Assembly (NCBI RefSeq): GCF_040529055.1
Contig: NZ_CP132342.1
Coordinates: forward strand, 2,850,001-2,914,000
Reading direction: 5' to 3'
Length of the DNA: 64,000 nt
Source: Xanthomonas sontii
Lineage (GTDB): Bacteria > Pseudomonadota > Gammaproteobacteria > Xanthomonadales > Xanthomonadaceae
The position numbers were made by a program, and so were the translations under genes. Shown here in pieces: positions 43,840 through 51,650 of this stretch. Numbering within the stretch: the stretch's first letter is position 1; each line of letters begins with the position of its first letter. The notes beneath the pieces were generated by a model. It saw only the letters and a program-made list of their open reading frames with translations. It searched no databases and was not told the DNA's origin.

Positions 43840-43875
43840 GCACCGGCAGGCCCAATGGCCTGCCGGTGCTTTTTT
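43840..43875 (+). terminator. Strong intrinsic terminator, plus strand
   Basis: GCACCGGCAGGCC, loop CAAT, GGCCTGCCGGTGC, then TTTTTT. A 13-bp perfect stem with a six-T tail, oriented for plus-strand transcription. No well-supported plus-strand gene lies just before it. Confidence 0.93.
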
Positions 43876-43913
43876 GAGTGCGAAACAATGCGTGAGTGCC
43901 GTCTGCGATGCGG

Positions 43914-44423
43914 CTAGCGCGACAACAGCTTGGTCTTCTGCGCCTGGAACTCGGCCTCGGTGAGCAGGCCTTTCTTCCGCAGGTCGTCCAGCTTGAGCAG
44001 CTCGGCGTACAGATCGGGCGGTGCGCTAGGTGCGGGCGTAGGCGTACCGGTCGTGGGGAGCGAGGGAACGCGCTCGTTCACCTCGATCTGCATGTCGGCC
44101 CGCGGCTGCAGTCCGACGGTTTCGTTCGATCCGTGCGGAACCAGGCGGAACTGATACTCGACATACGGCCACTGGCCTGGTCCGCCGGCATCCATCGATT
44201 CCATCGCCACTGGCACCGCCTGCATGTCCTTGGCGGCGGCAAAGGCGCTGGCGGCCAGAAGTGCCTTGCGCTTGGTGGTGGCTGCGCTGGCGAAGACGCC
44301 TGCGTGATTCTTGACCGTCACCATCCACACGCCTGGCGACACCTGCACGAACTCGGGTTCGCCAGCGTGCGCGGTACCGGCCAGCACCATCCACAGCATG
44401 GGCGCGAACAGCATGCGTTTCAT
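43914..44423 (-). CDS. Secreted protein with C-terminal SHOCT-like domain
   Basis: 169 residues from ATG 44423 with GGGG seven bases upstream. A signal peptide (about 1-20, ending AHA) leads to a beta domain (GVWMVTVKNHAGVFASAATTKRKAL) and a Pro-rich linker. The last 28 residues (LLKLDDLRKKGLLTEAEF and QAQKTKLL) match the short C-terminal SHOCT domain, a two-helix module of unclear function found on many bacterial proteins. No operon partner is visible. Confidence 0.75.
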   Translation of the reverse strand: MKRMLFAPMLWMVLAGTAHAGEPEFVQVSPGVWMVTVKNHAGVFASAATTKRKALLAASAFAAAKDMQAVPVAMESMDAGGPGQWPYVEYQFRLVPHGSNETVGLQPRADMQIEVNERVPSLPTTGTPTPAPSAPPDLYAELLKLDDLRKKGLLTEAEFQAQKTKLLSR

Positions 44424-44594
44424 GATCATCCCCGGTGAAGCGGTCGCGGTGCCTGTCGGCAAGACAGGTCGGTGGGCCTTTGCGACCAAGACTTCCGATC
44501 ATGGCACGCGGCTGCGCCATGTGGCTGGCCAGCCTGGGCAAGCGCGGCGACATCCTGTTGGATACGACACGTGGTTGTGGCCACCATCAGGCAC

Positions 44595-44635
44595 AAAAAA
44601 AGCCGGAAGCCTCGATGCGATCGGGATTCCAGCTT
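44595..44635 (-). terminator. Terminator of the tmRNA gene
   Basis: Read on the minus strand, AAGCTGGAA (44635-44627) pairs with TTCCGGCTT (44608-44600) with one G-U pair, and a run of seven T follows. It stands about 27 bases beyond the tmRNA 3' end. Confidence 0.75.
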
Positions 44636-44661
44636 CGTTTGCACGTCCGTGGACGCTTGGA

Positions 44662-45013
44662 TGGTGGAGGTGGGCGGAATCGAACCGCCGTCCGAAGGCA
44701 CTCCATCCCCGGCACTACATGCTTAGCTCATCGTTGGATCTCGCCCCGGAACAGCACGATGTGCGAAGCGCATCCCGGGACCAGCCTGCTTGATTTAGCC
44801 AATGGCTGACAGGCAGCCACCACCGGCGATTCCGTGATAATGACCCTACGTCGCGAGCACGGACACAAGCGATTTCGGGGCTAGGCCTTAAGCGGCCAGT
44901 GCGTAGTTGTCGTCGTTGGCAACTATAAGTTTGCGGCTGGATTTACGAGGAAAGCTGCCCCCTCGGCATGCGCCAAGCGATTTTGCAACCCCCGTCGAAA
45001 CCAGTGCACCCCC
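44662..45013 (-). ncRNA. ssrA: Transfer-messenger RNA (tmRNA)
   Basis: About 352 nt. The 5' end GGGGGTG (45013-45007) pairs with CACCTCC before the encoded CCA (44664-44662) to form the acceptor stem; a T-arm GTTCGATTC is present near the 3' end. The reading frame for the tag runs 44920-44888 and encodes ANDDNYALAA followed by TAA. With SmpB (48570-49073) it rescues stalled ribosomes and marks the product for proteolysis. A terminator follows. Confidence 0.97.
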
Positions 45014-45166
45014 GGGGACAACGTCAAACGCTGACCTGCACAGTGTAGGGATCGGGGAGGGCAGTCACAAGTCTTGAGACAGGCCCCGCTTAAGCTGGCT
45101 TCACTGCGACGCCGGCCCTGTCACGCCGCCGTCCCCCAGGCATTCCCCCAGGCATGGAGCAGCGCA

Positions 45167-47842
45167 ATGGCAAGCAGACAGCCGCGTGGCCGCAGCAGCG
45201 GGCGTACGCCCAAGGCACCCGTCACGTCCTCGACGTCCACCCCGGGCAAGGCGCCGGTCAAGGCGCAGGCGGGATCTGCCGCCAAGCCGACAGCAACAGC
45301 GCGCAAGACGCCAGCGGGTGGTACGCGGGCTGCCAAGGCGGCGAAGACGACGACGCCGACATCGGCAGCTTCATCCACGAAGGCACCTGCATCGGCAAGG
45401 CCGGCAGCACCGTCCAGATCCAACGCCGCGGCTCCCGGCGCCAGCAGGCCTGCCTCGGCGACGCGTGCCGCGACGCCGCCAGCGCGCACCGCGCTGCGGC
45501 CCAAGGCCACCGGCGAAGGCTCGCTGGCGCAGGGGCAGGCGCGCACCGTCGTCTACATCCATGGCATCGGCAACAAGCCACCGGCCGAGGTGTTGCGCTG
45601 CCAGTGGGATCGCGCGCTGTTCGGCCGCGCGATGGGCGAGCGCACGCGCATGGCCTACTGGGTCAATCGCGAACGCTATCCGTCGCCGGAGCCAGGCGAT
45701 TGCCAGGATCAGGACCGCGGCCCGGTGTTGAACCAGGCTGAGCAGCGCGTGCTCAGCGCACTCGGCGTGGCCCCGCAACTGGCCGATCTGCGCCAGCTCG
45801 CCGACACCCTGGCCAGCAGCGACGCCGAGCGCGCGCGCTTGCACCAGGTGCTGGACGAGGTGGAGACGGCGGCGCCGCCATCGGCGGCGGGGACGGCCGA
45901 GGTGCATGCGCAGGGCGTGATCGACGTGTTCAACCGCGCACTGCTCAAGCTGATCTCCGCGGCGCTGCTGCAGGACGTGCACGATTTCTTCTTCGTGCCG
46001 ACGCGACGCGAGCAGATGCGCGACAGCCTGCTGCAGCGCATCCGCGCCGGCGGCGGCCCATTCGTGATCGTCGCGCACAGCCAGGGGTCGCTGATCGCCT
46101 ACGACGTGCTGCGCGAGCTGCAGCCGCAGGACTGCGAGGTGTCGCTGCTGCTCACGCTCGGCTCGCCGCTGGGGCTGCCGGTGGTGCGCAGCATGTTCAA
46201 GGAGTGGACCGGTACGCCGAAGCTGCCGTTCCCACCCTGCGTGGCGCGCTGGGTCAACGTCGCCGAGCGGCGCGACCCGGTGGCGCTGGACGACGATCTC
46301 AGCGACGACATCGCCGATGCCGGCGGGCGCTTCCACAACATCGCCGGGTCGAAGATCAACCCGGATTGGCAGCACAACCCGCATTCGGCCGCCGGCTATC
46401 TGTCCATCCCCGACGTGCGGGCCGAGGTGCGGCGTGCGGTGGGCGTGGGCTTCGATCAGCCGATCGCGCACCCGGTGTTGATCAAGGACCTGTCCGACCA
46501 GTTGGAAGCGCGTGCGCCGGACTATCGCCACGAGGTGCTGATCGAACTCGAGCGGTTGTCCGAGGCCGGCGATCCGGCGCAGCGCAAGCATGAGCTGATC
46601 GCCGCGTTGCGCGCGCTCACCGAGGCCTCCACCGGCCTGCACGGCGAGGCGCTGGATGCGCAGATCGAACTGGAGGACACGCTGCAGCGCTACGTCTCGG
46701 CGCGCTTGACCCGGTTCGAGATCGAGAGCCTGCGCGAGCGCTATCGCGACCTCAACCTCAAGCGCCTGTGGCGCGATGCGGGCAAGCGCGCGCTGATCTA
46801 TCAGTCGCGCAGCACGATCCAGGTGGACGCGGCGCAGGTGGCCTACCGCGCGCTCGGCACCGGGATCGGCTGGGCGGTGCTGGACAGCGGCATCGCCGCG
46901 GCGCATCCGCATTTCCACACCGCCGGGCAGCCGCCAACCGTGCTCGCCCAATGGGACTGCACCCAGCGCGGGCGCCCGCGTGCGTTGCGCCCGGGCGAGG
47001 CCGGCTTCGATGCGCTCGACGGCAATGGCCATGGCACCCACGTGGCCGGCATCATCGCCGGGCAGTGCGAGGCGCCGCTGCCCGGTTTGCCGCCCACTGC
47101 GCCACTGCAGTTCGCCGGCATGGCGCCGCTGGCGCGGCTGTACGGGCTGAAGGTGCTGGACGACGACGGCAACGGCCGCGACTCGTGGATCATCAAGGGC
47201 GTGCAGCAGGTCGCCGAGCTCAATGAGCGCGCCGGCGAGCTGGTGGTGCACGGTGTCAACCTGAGCCTGGGTGGCTACTTCGACGCCGAGAGCTACGGCT
47301 GCGGCTTCACCCCGCTATGCAACGAGTTGCGCCGGCTGTGGCGGCAGGGCGTGGTGGTGGTGATCGCGGCCGGCAACGACGGTCTGGCCTGGCTGATGCA
47401 GGGCGATGGCGAGGCCTACCCGCTGAACCTGGACCTGAGCATCGGCGACCCGGCCAACCTGGAGGAATCGCTGGCGGTGGGTTCGGTGCACAAGAGCAGC
47501 CCGCACAGCTATGGCATTTCGTATTTCTCCTCGCGCGGCCCGACCGCCGATGGCCGCTACAAGCCGGATCTGGTCGCGCCGGGCGAAAAGATCCTGTCGG
47601 CGCACCACGGCTATGCGCTCGAGGATCCCGGTACCTGGATGGTGGAGATGAGCGGCACCAGCATGGCCGCGGCGCATGTGTCCGGGTTGATCGCCGCGTT
47701 TCTGTCGGTGCGCCGCGAGTTCATCGGTGCGCCGGATCGGGTCAAGCAACTGGTGCTGGCGCAGTGCTTGGACCTGCAGCGCGATCGCTACATGCAGGGC
47801 AGTGGGCTGCCGAGCCTGATGCGGATGCTTGGGGGGACGTGA
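45167..47842 (+). CDS. Lipase-like alpha/beta hydrolase fused to an S8 subtilisin-like protease
   Basis: 891 residues from ATG 45167 (GGAG seven bases before). Residues 1-120 are a disordered Ala/Pro/Thr/Lys/Arg-rich tail resembling histone H1 (KAAKTTTPTSAAS). Residues about 125-425 form an alpha/beta hydrolase: VVYIHGIGNKP, nucleophile S305 in AHSQGS, D370 in ERRDPVA, H406 in NPHSAAGY. After a helical linker comes a subtilase: D573 (AVLDSGI), H622 (GHGTHVAG), N737 (AAGND) and S832 (GTSMAAAHVSG). Both triads look complete. There is no signal peptide, so it is probably cytoplasmic. It lies between ssrA and smpB. Function is unknown. Confidence 0.85.
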   Translation: MASRQPRGRSSGRTPKAPVTSSTSTPGKAPVKAQAGSAAKPTATARKTPAGGTRAAKAAKTTTPTSAASSTKAPASARPAAPSRSNAAAPGASRPASATRAATPPARTALRPKATGEGSLAQGQARTVVYIHGIGNKPPAEVLRCQWDRALFGRAMGERTRMAYWVNRERYPSPEPGDCQDQDRGPVLNQAEQRVLSALGVAPQLADLRQLADTLASSDAERARLHQVLDEVETAAPPSAAGTAEVHAQGVIDVFNRALLKLISAALLQDVHDFFFVPTRREQMRDSLLQRIRAGGGPFVIVAHSQGSLIAYDVLRELQPQDCEVSLLLTLGSPLGLPVVRSMFKEWTGTPKLPFPPCVARWVNVAERRDPVALDDDLSDDIADAGGRFHNIAGSKINPDWQHNPHSAAGYLSIPDVRAEVRRAVGVGFDQPIAHPVLIKDLSDQLEARAPDYRHEVLIELERLSEAGDPAQRKHELIAALRALTEASTGLHGEALDAQIELEDTLQRYVSARLTRFEIESLRERYRDLNLKRLWRDAGKRALIYQSRSTIQVDAAQVAYRALGTGIGWAVLDSGIAAAHPHFHTAGQPPTVLAQWDCTQRGRPRALRPGEAGFDALDGNGHGTHVAGIIAGQCEAPLPGLPPTAPLQFAGMAPLARLYGLKVLDDDGNGRDSWIIKGVQQVAELNERAGELVVHGVNLSLGGYFDAESYGCGFTPLCNELRRLWRQGVVVVIAAGNDGLAWLMQGDGEAYPLNLDLSIGDPANLEESLAVGSVHKSSPHSYGISYFSSRGPTADGRYKPDLVAPGEKILSAHHGYALEDPGTWMVEMSGTSMAAAHVSGLIAAFLSVRREFIGAPDRVKQLVLAQCLDLQRDRYMQGSGLPSLMRMLGGT

Positions 47843-48569
47843 GTGGGGCGGTGATGATCAGCCATTCGGCTGCTGAAGAGTCGGGGATTTGGGAGTGGGG
47901 ATTCGCAACAGTGGCTCCCCGCGTCACGTAGGCGTTTCGTTAGTGCGGTCTCAGCCGCGAGGCGCTTGGGCTGGGATGATCAGCCATTCGGCTGCTGAAA
48001 AGCCGGGGATTCGGGATTTGGGATTCGCAAACGGCGGTTCCCTGGGGCAGCGCGGTCTCCCGTGTGGGAGCGGCTTCAGCAGCGACGCGGTGAGGCCGGG
48101 ATTTGGGGGCAGGGATCGAGGGGCGAAACAGGTTCGGAGCGCGCATCGCCTTTCATGTCGGAATCTGCTTTCGCCGCAACGTGTGACTGCCGATGTTTCC
48201 GGATGAGGGCATGAAACGGGCTGCGCGTCTTCTGCGGCCGGTGCGACCGAATCACGTCGAGATTCCGACTTCACCGCGTCGCGGCTGAAGCCGCTCCCAC
48301 AAGGGCATCCATGCACCGCGGTGCGCTCTTGCGGCTGCCGTGCCACGGTGTTGTGGCGTCGCACTTGCGGCTGAGCTTGTGGGAGTGGGAGCTGCGGTTG
48401 CGACTCCCCAATCCCCAATCCCGGCTTCACCGTGTCGCGGCTGAAGCCGCTCCCATGGGAAAGGCGAGGCGTGCAGGGCAGCTGGGGAGGGCAGGAGATC
48501 CGCTGTTGCGAATCCCCAATCCCGAATCCCAGGCTTTTCAGCAGCCGAATGGCTGATCATCCCCGCCCC
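47843..48569. repeat. Repeat-dense intergenic region (families A and B)
   Basis: 727 bases without a gene. Family B copies lie at 47854-47905 and 47976-48028 (forward) and 48509-48560 (reverse). The last two face each other, forming roughly 29-bp inverted ends around a 585-base block. Family A half-sites lie near 48061, 48270 and 48432, and GGGATT fragments near 48409. The block separates the fusion protease gene from smpB. Confidence 0.8.
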
Positions 48570-49073
48570 TCAGGCATTCTTGTTGTGCCGGCGCATGATG
48601 CGCTGCTTGTCGCGGGCCCAGTCGCGGTCCTTGGCCGCGTTGCGCTTGTCGTGGTCCTGCTTGCCCTTGGCCAGCGCGATCTCGAGCTTGATCTTGTTCT
48701 TGCTCCAGTACATCGCGGTGGGTACGAGGGTGTAGCCGTCGCGTTCGACGCGGCCGATCAGCTTGTCGATCTCGTTCCGGTGCAGCAGCAGTTTGCGTGT
48801 GCGCCGGTCGTCGGCCACCACGTGGGTGGAGGCCTGGATCAACGGAGTGATCTGCGCGCCGAACAGGAACAGCTCGCCCTGGCGCACGAACGCATAGCTC
48901 TCGCCGATGTTGGCGCGGCCGGCGCGGATCGATTTCACCTCCCAGCCCTGCAGGGCCAGGCCCGCCTCGTAGCGGTCCTCCAGGTGGTATTCGTGGCGCG
49001 CGCGCTTGTTCAGGGCGATGGTCTTGTTGGCCGTCGCGCCGTTTGCTTTATCCTTGACGGGTTTCTTGCTCAT
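48570..49073 (-). CDS. smpB: SsrA-binding protein
   Basis: 167 residues with the SmpB OB-fold ([40 protein letters not shown]) and the basic C-terminal tail ([21 protein letters not shown]). It delivers tmRNA to stalled ribosomes. The N-terminus is about ten residues longer than in E. coli. It is divergent from ratA with 59 bases between, and a family B repeat abuts its stop codon. Confidence 0.95.
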   Translation of the reverse strand: MSKKPVKDKANGATANKTIALNKRARHEYHLEDRYEAGLALQGWEVKSIRAGRANIGESYAFVRQGELFLFGAQITPLIQASTHVVADDRRTRKLLLHRNEIDKLIGRVERDGYTLVPTAMYWSKNKIKLEIALAKGKQDHDKRNAAKDRDWARDKQRIMRRHNKNA

Positions 49074-49132
49074 CTTGCTATTGTCTCCGATTCGGGGCCT
49101 CCCGAACGTCTTGGTCCCACTTCCCGTCCCGA

Positions 49133-49564
49133 ATGCCTATCATCCGCCGCAGCGCTCTGGTCGAACACGCCGCAACGCGCATGTTCGATCTGGTCAACGA
49201 CGTCGCCGCCTATCCGCGCCGGTTCGCCTGGTGCGACGCGGCCCATATCCTCGAGCAGAACGACCGTGTCCTGGTGGCGCGGCTGGACCTGGGGCTGGGC
49301 TCGTTCCGCACTTGGTTCACCACCGAGAACAGCCTGCAGCGCCCGGATCGCATCGATATGCAGCTGCGCGACGGTCCGTTCAAGCGCCTGCAGGGGCAGT
49401 GGACCTTCCAGGGCTTCAACGACCATGCCAGCAAGGTCAGCCTGATGCTCGACTTCGAACCGGCCTCGCGCCTGCTGGGGCCGGCGCTGGCGCTGGGCTT
49501 CCAGAGCCTGGCCGACCGCATGGTCAACGACTTCGTGCGCGTGGCCGACCGGGAACAGGCCTAG
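49133..49564 (+). CDS. ratA: RatA/COQ10-like START-domain protein
   Basis: 143 residues of the polyketide-cyclase/START type ([28 protein letters not shown] to [12 protein letters not shown]). The family includes mitochondrial COQ10, which binds ubiquinone, and E. coli RatA, reported to hinder 70S ribosome formation. It starts at ATG 49133 and precedes the ratB/rnfH gene by five bases, the same pair as in E. coli. Whether it acts as a toxin or as a quinone-binding factor cannot be decided from sequence. Confidence 0.9.
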   Translation: MPIIRRSALVEHAATRMFDLVNDVAAYPRRFAWCDAAHILEQNDRVLVARLDLGLGSFRTWFTTENSLQRPDRIDMQLRDGPFKRLQGQWTFQGFNDHASKVSLMLDFEPASRLLGPALALGFQSLADRMVNDFVRVADREQA

Positions 49565-49569
49565 CCGCC

Positions 49570-49824
49570 ATGCAGGTCGAGGTGGTGCTGGCCTGGCCGG
49601 AGCGCTTCGTGTCGCAGCGGCTGGATCTGCCGGAAGGCGCGACCGTCGCCGATGCGCTGGCCGCCGCTGCCTTGCCCGAAGCGACGCCCGGCATGCCATG
49701 CGCGGTCTACGGCGAGGTCGCCGCACCGACGCGGCTGTTGCAGGATGGCGACCGGGTGGAACTGCTCAGGCCATTGCTGATCGACCCGAAGGACGCCAGG
49801 CGACGCCGCGCCAAGCCGCGCTGA
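49570..49824 (+). CDS. rnfH: RnfH-family ubiquitin-like protein (RatB)
   Basis: 84 residues from ATG 49570 with the beta-grasp pattern of UPF0125/RnfH: VEVVLAWPERFVSQRLDLPE, GATVADALAAA, then DGDRVELLRPLLIDPKDARR. It follows ratA by five bases, so they are co-transcribed, and converges on bamE. The role in Rnf or ratAB function is unproven. Confidence 0.9.
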   Translation: MQVEVVLAWPERFVSQRLDLPEGATVADALAAAALPEATPGMPCAVYGEVAAPTRLLQDGDRVELLRPLLIDPKDARRRRAKPR

Positions 49825-49851
49825 GCGGCGGGGCGCGACGCGGCCGCAGGC

Positions 49852-50250
49852 TCATTCGCCGCGGCGCTGCTTCTTCTTGTCCTTGGCCAGGTTGCGGCCG
49901 AACTGACGCACACTGTTCTTGGCCAGCTCTTCGTCCTGATCCGGGAAGTAATCGCCTTCCCAGCGGGTGACCATGTCGTTGTCGAAGAACACGACGAAGT
50001 TCTTGATCTCGGTACGGCCAACGCGATCGACACGCTCGGTGGAGGTGTAGTCCCAGCGCTGCGCATGGAACGGATCCGGGATCGAGGGGCTGCCCAGCAG
50101 CGCGCTGACCTGCTGCTTGCTCTGTCCGACCTTCAGCTGTTCGACGGCCGACGGCTTGATCAGATTGCCCTGGTAGATGGGCTGCTTGTAAATGATGCCG
50201 CAGCCAGCGGTGGACAGGGCAACAGCGGCGACCAGCAGGAGATTGCGCAT
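49852..50250 (-). CDS. bamE: Outer-membrane assembly lipoprotein BamE (OmlA)
   Basis: 132 residues. Lipobox STAGC, then IYKQPIYQGNLIKPSAVEQL and LKVGQSKQQVSALLGSPSIPDPFH, the standard BamE domain. The C-terminal tail (LAKDKKKQRRGE) is basic. BamE supports the BAM complex that folds outer-membrane beta-barrels. In Xanthomonas this gene is known as omlA and is divergent from fur, as here, with 103 bases between the start codons. Confidence 0.94.
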   Translation of the reverse strand: MRNLLLVAAVALSTAGCGIIYKQPIYQGNLIKPSAVEQLKVGQSKQQVSALLGSPSIPDPFHAQRWDYTSTERVDRVGRTEIKNFVVFFDNDMVTRWEGDYFPDQDEELAKNSVRQFGRNLAKDKKKQRRGE

Positions 50251-50353
50251 CGGGGACAGGGCTGAATGAAATCACGTCGATGATACACTCCCGGCGACCG
50301 CCGCGACCCATTCCCAGGCAGCTGGCGATAAACCAGCTATGAACGGAGACGCC

Positions 50354-50776
50354 ATGGAATCCCACGATCTGCGCAAAGTCGGCCTGAAGGTCACGCACCC
50401 CCGGATGCGCATCCTCGAGCTGCTGGAGCAGAAGTCGGCGCGGCACCACATGACCGCCGAGGAGATCTATCGGCAGTTGCTGGACCACGGCGACGAGATC
50501 GGTCTGGCCACCGTGTACCGGGTGCTGACGCAGTTCGAGGCGGCCGGGCTGGTGCTCAAGCACAACTTCGAGGGCGGCCAGGCGGTGTATGAGCTGGACC
50601 GCGGCGGCCACCACGACCACATGGTGGACGTGGACACTGGCAAGATCATCGAGTTCGAAAGCGCGGAGATCGAGGAATTGCAGCGCAAGATCGCCGCCGA
50701 TCACGGCTACGAACTGGAAGAGCATTCCCTGGTGCTGTACGTGCGCAGCAAGCGGCCGAGCGGCAAGAAGGGCTGA
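50354..50776 (+). CDS. fur: Ferric uptake regulator
   Basis: 140 residues from ATG 50354, chosen over ATG 50339 because GGAG lies six to nine bases before it. The winged-helix domain (LKVTHPRMRILELLEQ, HHMTAEEIYRQLLD, IGLATVYRVLTQFEAAG) is followed by the metal-binding dimerisation domain with GGHHDHMVDVDTGKIIEF. Fur-Fe2+ represses iron-uptake genes. It is divergent from bamE, with overlapping promoters likely, and is followed by the 139-bp repeat array. Confidence 0.95.
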   Translation: MESHDLRKVGLKVTHPRMRILELLEQKSARHHMTAEEIYRQLLDHGDEIGLATVYRVLTQFEAAGLVLKHNFEGGQAVYELDRGGHHDHMVDVDTGKIIEFESAEIEELQRKIAADHGYELEEHSLVLYVRSKRPSGKKG

Positions 50777-50847
50777 GTTCTGCGGCCGGCTCGGCCTTAC
50801 CGGCCTGTGTCCCCCTCGGCGCAAGCGCGCTAGGGCTTCGCCACGTA

Positions 50848-51580
50848 CCCTCACCCCAACCCCTCTCCCGGTGGGAGGGGGGCTAGTGCTTCTCCCTTCT
50901 CCCCTCGGGAGAAGGTGCCCCGCAGGGGCGGATGAGGGTGCGGGTGTCGCCGCGTGGATCACGTCAGCGGGTCGCTCCGCGCCGGACCCTCACCCCAACC
51001 CCTCTCCCGGTGGGAGAGGGGCTAGTGCTTCTCCCTTCTCCCCTCGGGAGAAGGTGCCCCGCAGGGGCGGATGAGGGTACGGGTGTTGCCGCGTGGATCA
51101 CGTCAGCGGGTCGCTCCGCGCCGGACCCTCACCCCAACCCCTCTCCCGGTGGGAGAGGGGCTAAGGCGTCTCCCTTCTCCCGTCGGGAGAAGGTGCCCCG
51201 CAGGGGCGGATGAGGGTGCGGGTGTCGCCGCGTGGATCACGTCGGCGGGTCGCTCCGCGCCGAACCCTCACCCCAACCCCTCTCCCGGTGGGAGAGGGGC
51301 TAAGGCGTCTCCCTTCTCCCGTCGGGAGAAGGTGCCCCGCAGGGGCGGATGAGGGTGCGGGTGTCGCCGCGTGGATCACGTCGGCGGGTCGCTCCGCGCC
51401 GGACCCTCACCCCAACCCCTCTCCCGGTGGGAGAGGGGCTAAGGATTCTCCCTTCTCCCATCGGGAGAAGGTGCCCCGCAGGGGCGGATGAGGGTGCGGG
51501 GGGCGCCGCGTGGATTACGTCAGCGGGTGGCTCTGCGCCTAACCCTCACTCCAACCCCTCTCCCGGTGGGAGAGGGGCCT
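50848..51580. repeat. Tandem array of the 139-bp repeat (family C), five full units and part of a sixth
   Basis: Units begin CCCTCACCCCAACCCC at 50848, 50987, 51126, 51265, 51404 and 51543 (last one partial), an exact 139-base period with few differences between units. Each unit contains the hairpin CCCCTCTCCC-GGT-GGGAGAGGGG, then CTTCTCCC-ctc-GGGAGAAG and GCCCC-gca-GGGGC, followed by GGATGAGGGTGCGGGTG and a linker with GTGGATCACGTCAGCGGGTC. It fills the space between fur and the converging recN. Single relatives lie at 3959-4142. Confidence 0.95.
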
Positions 51581-51650
51581 TTGATGCTTTCAGTGACCTG
51601 TGGCGCCTGGGCGGGGCTGCACTGCCAGGCGCTGCCCGATCGCCAGCCGC

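Noticed and set aside
44600..44662. Phage or island attachment site at the tmRNA 3' end
   Set aside because: The last bases of ssrA are not repeated anywhere in the following minus-strand flank, and no integrase gene is in the window.
49133..49824. ratA-ratB as a toxin-antitoxin module of special interest
   Set aside because: The pair is conserved with smpB and bamE in many bacteria and is not patchy; family evidence also fits a ubiquinone-binding role.
50932..51491. Four overlapping 93-codon frames spaced by 139 bases
   Set aside because: They are the same reading of the tandem repeat unit. The content is hairpin arms, there is no ribosome site, and conservation follows the DNA period rather than codons.
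50848..51580. CRISPR array
   Set aside because: The whole 139-base period is repeated with almost no variable spacer, and no cas genes are nearby.
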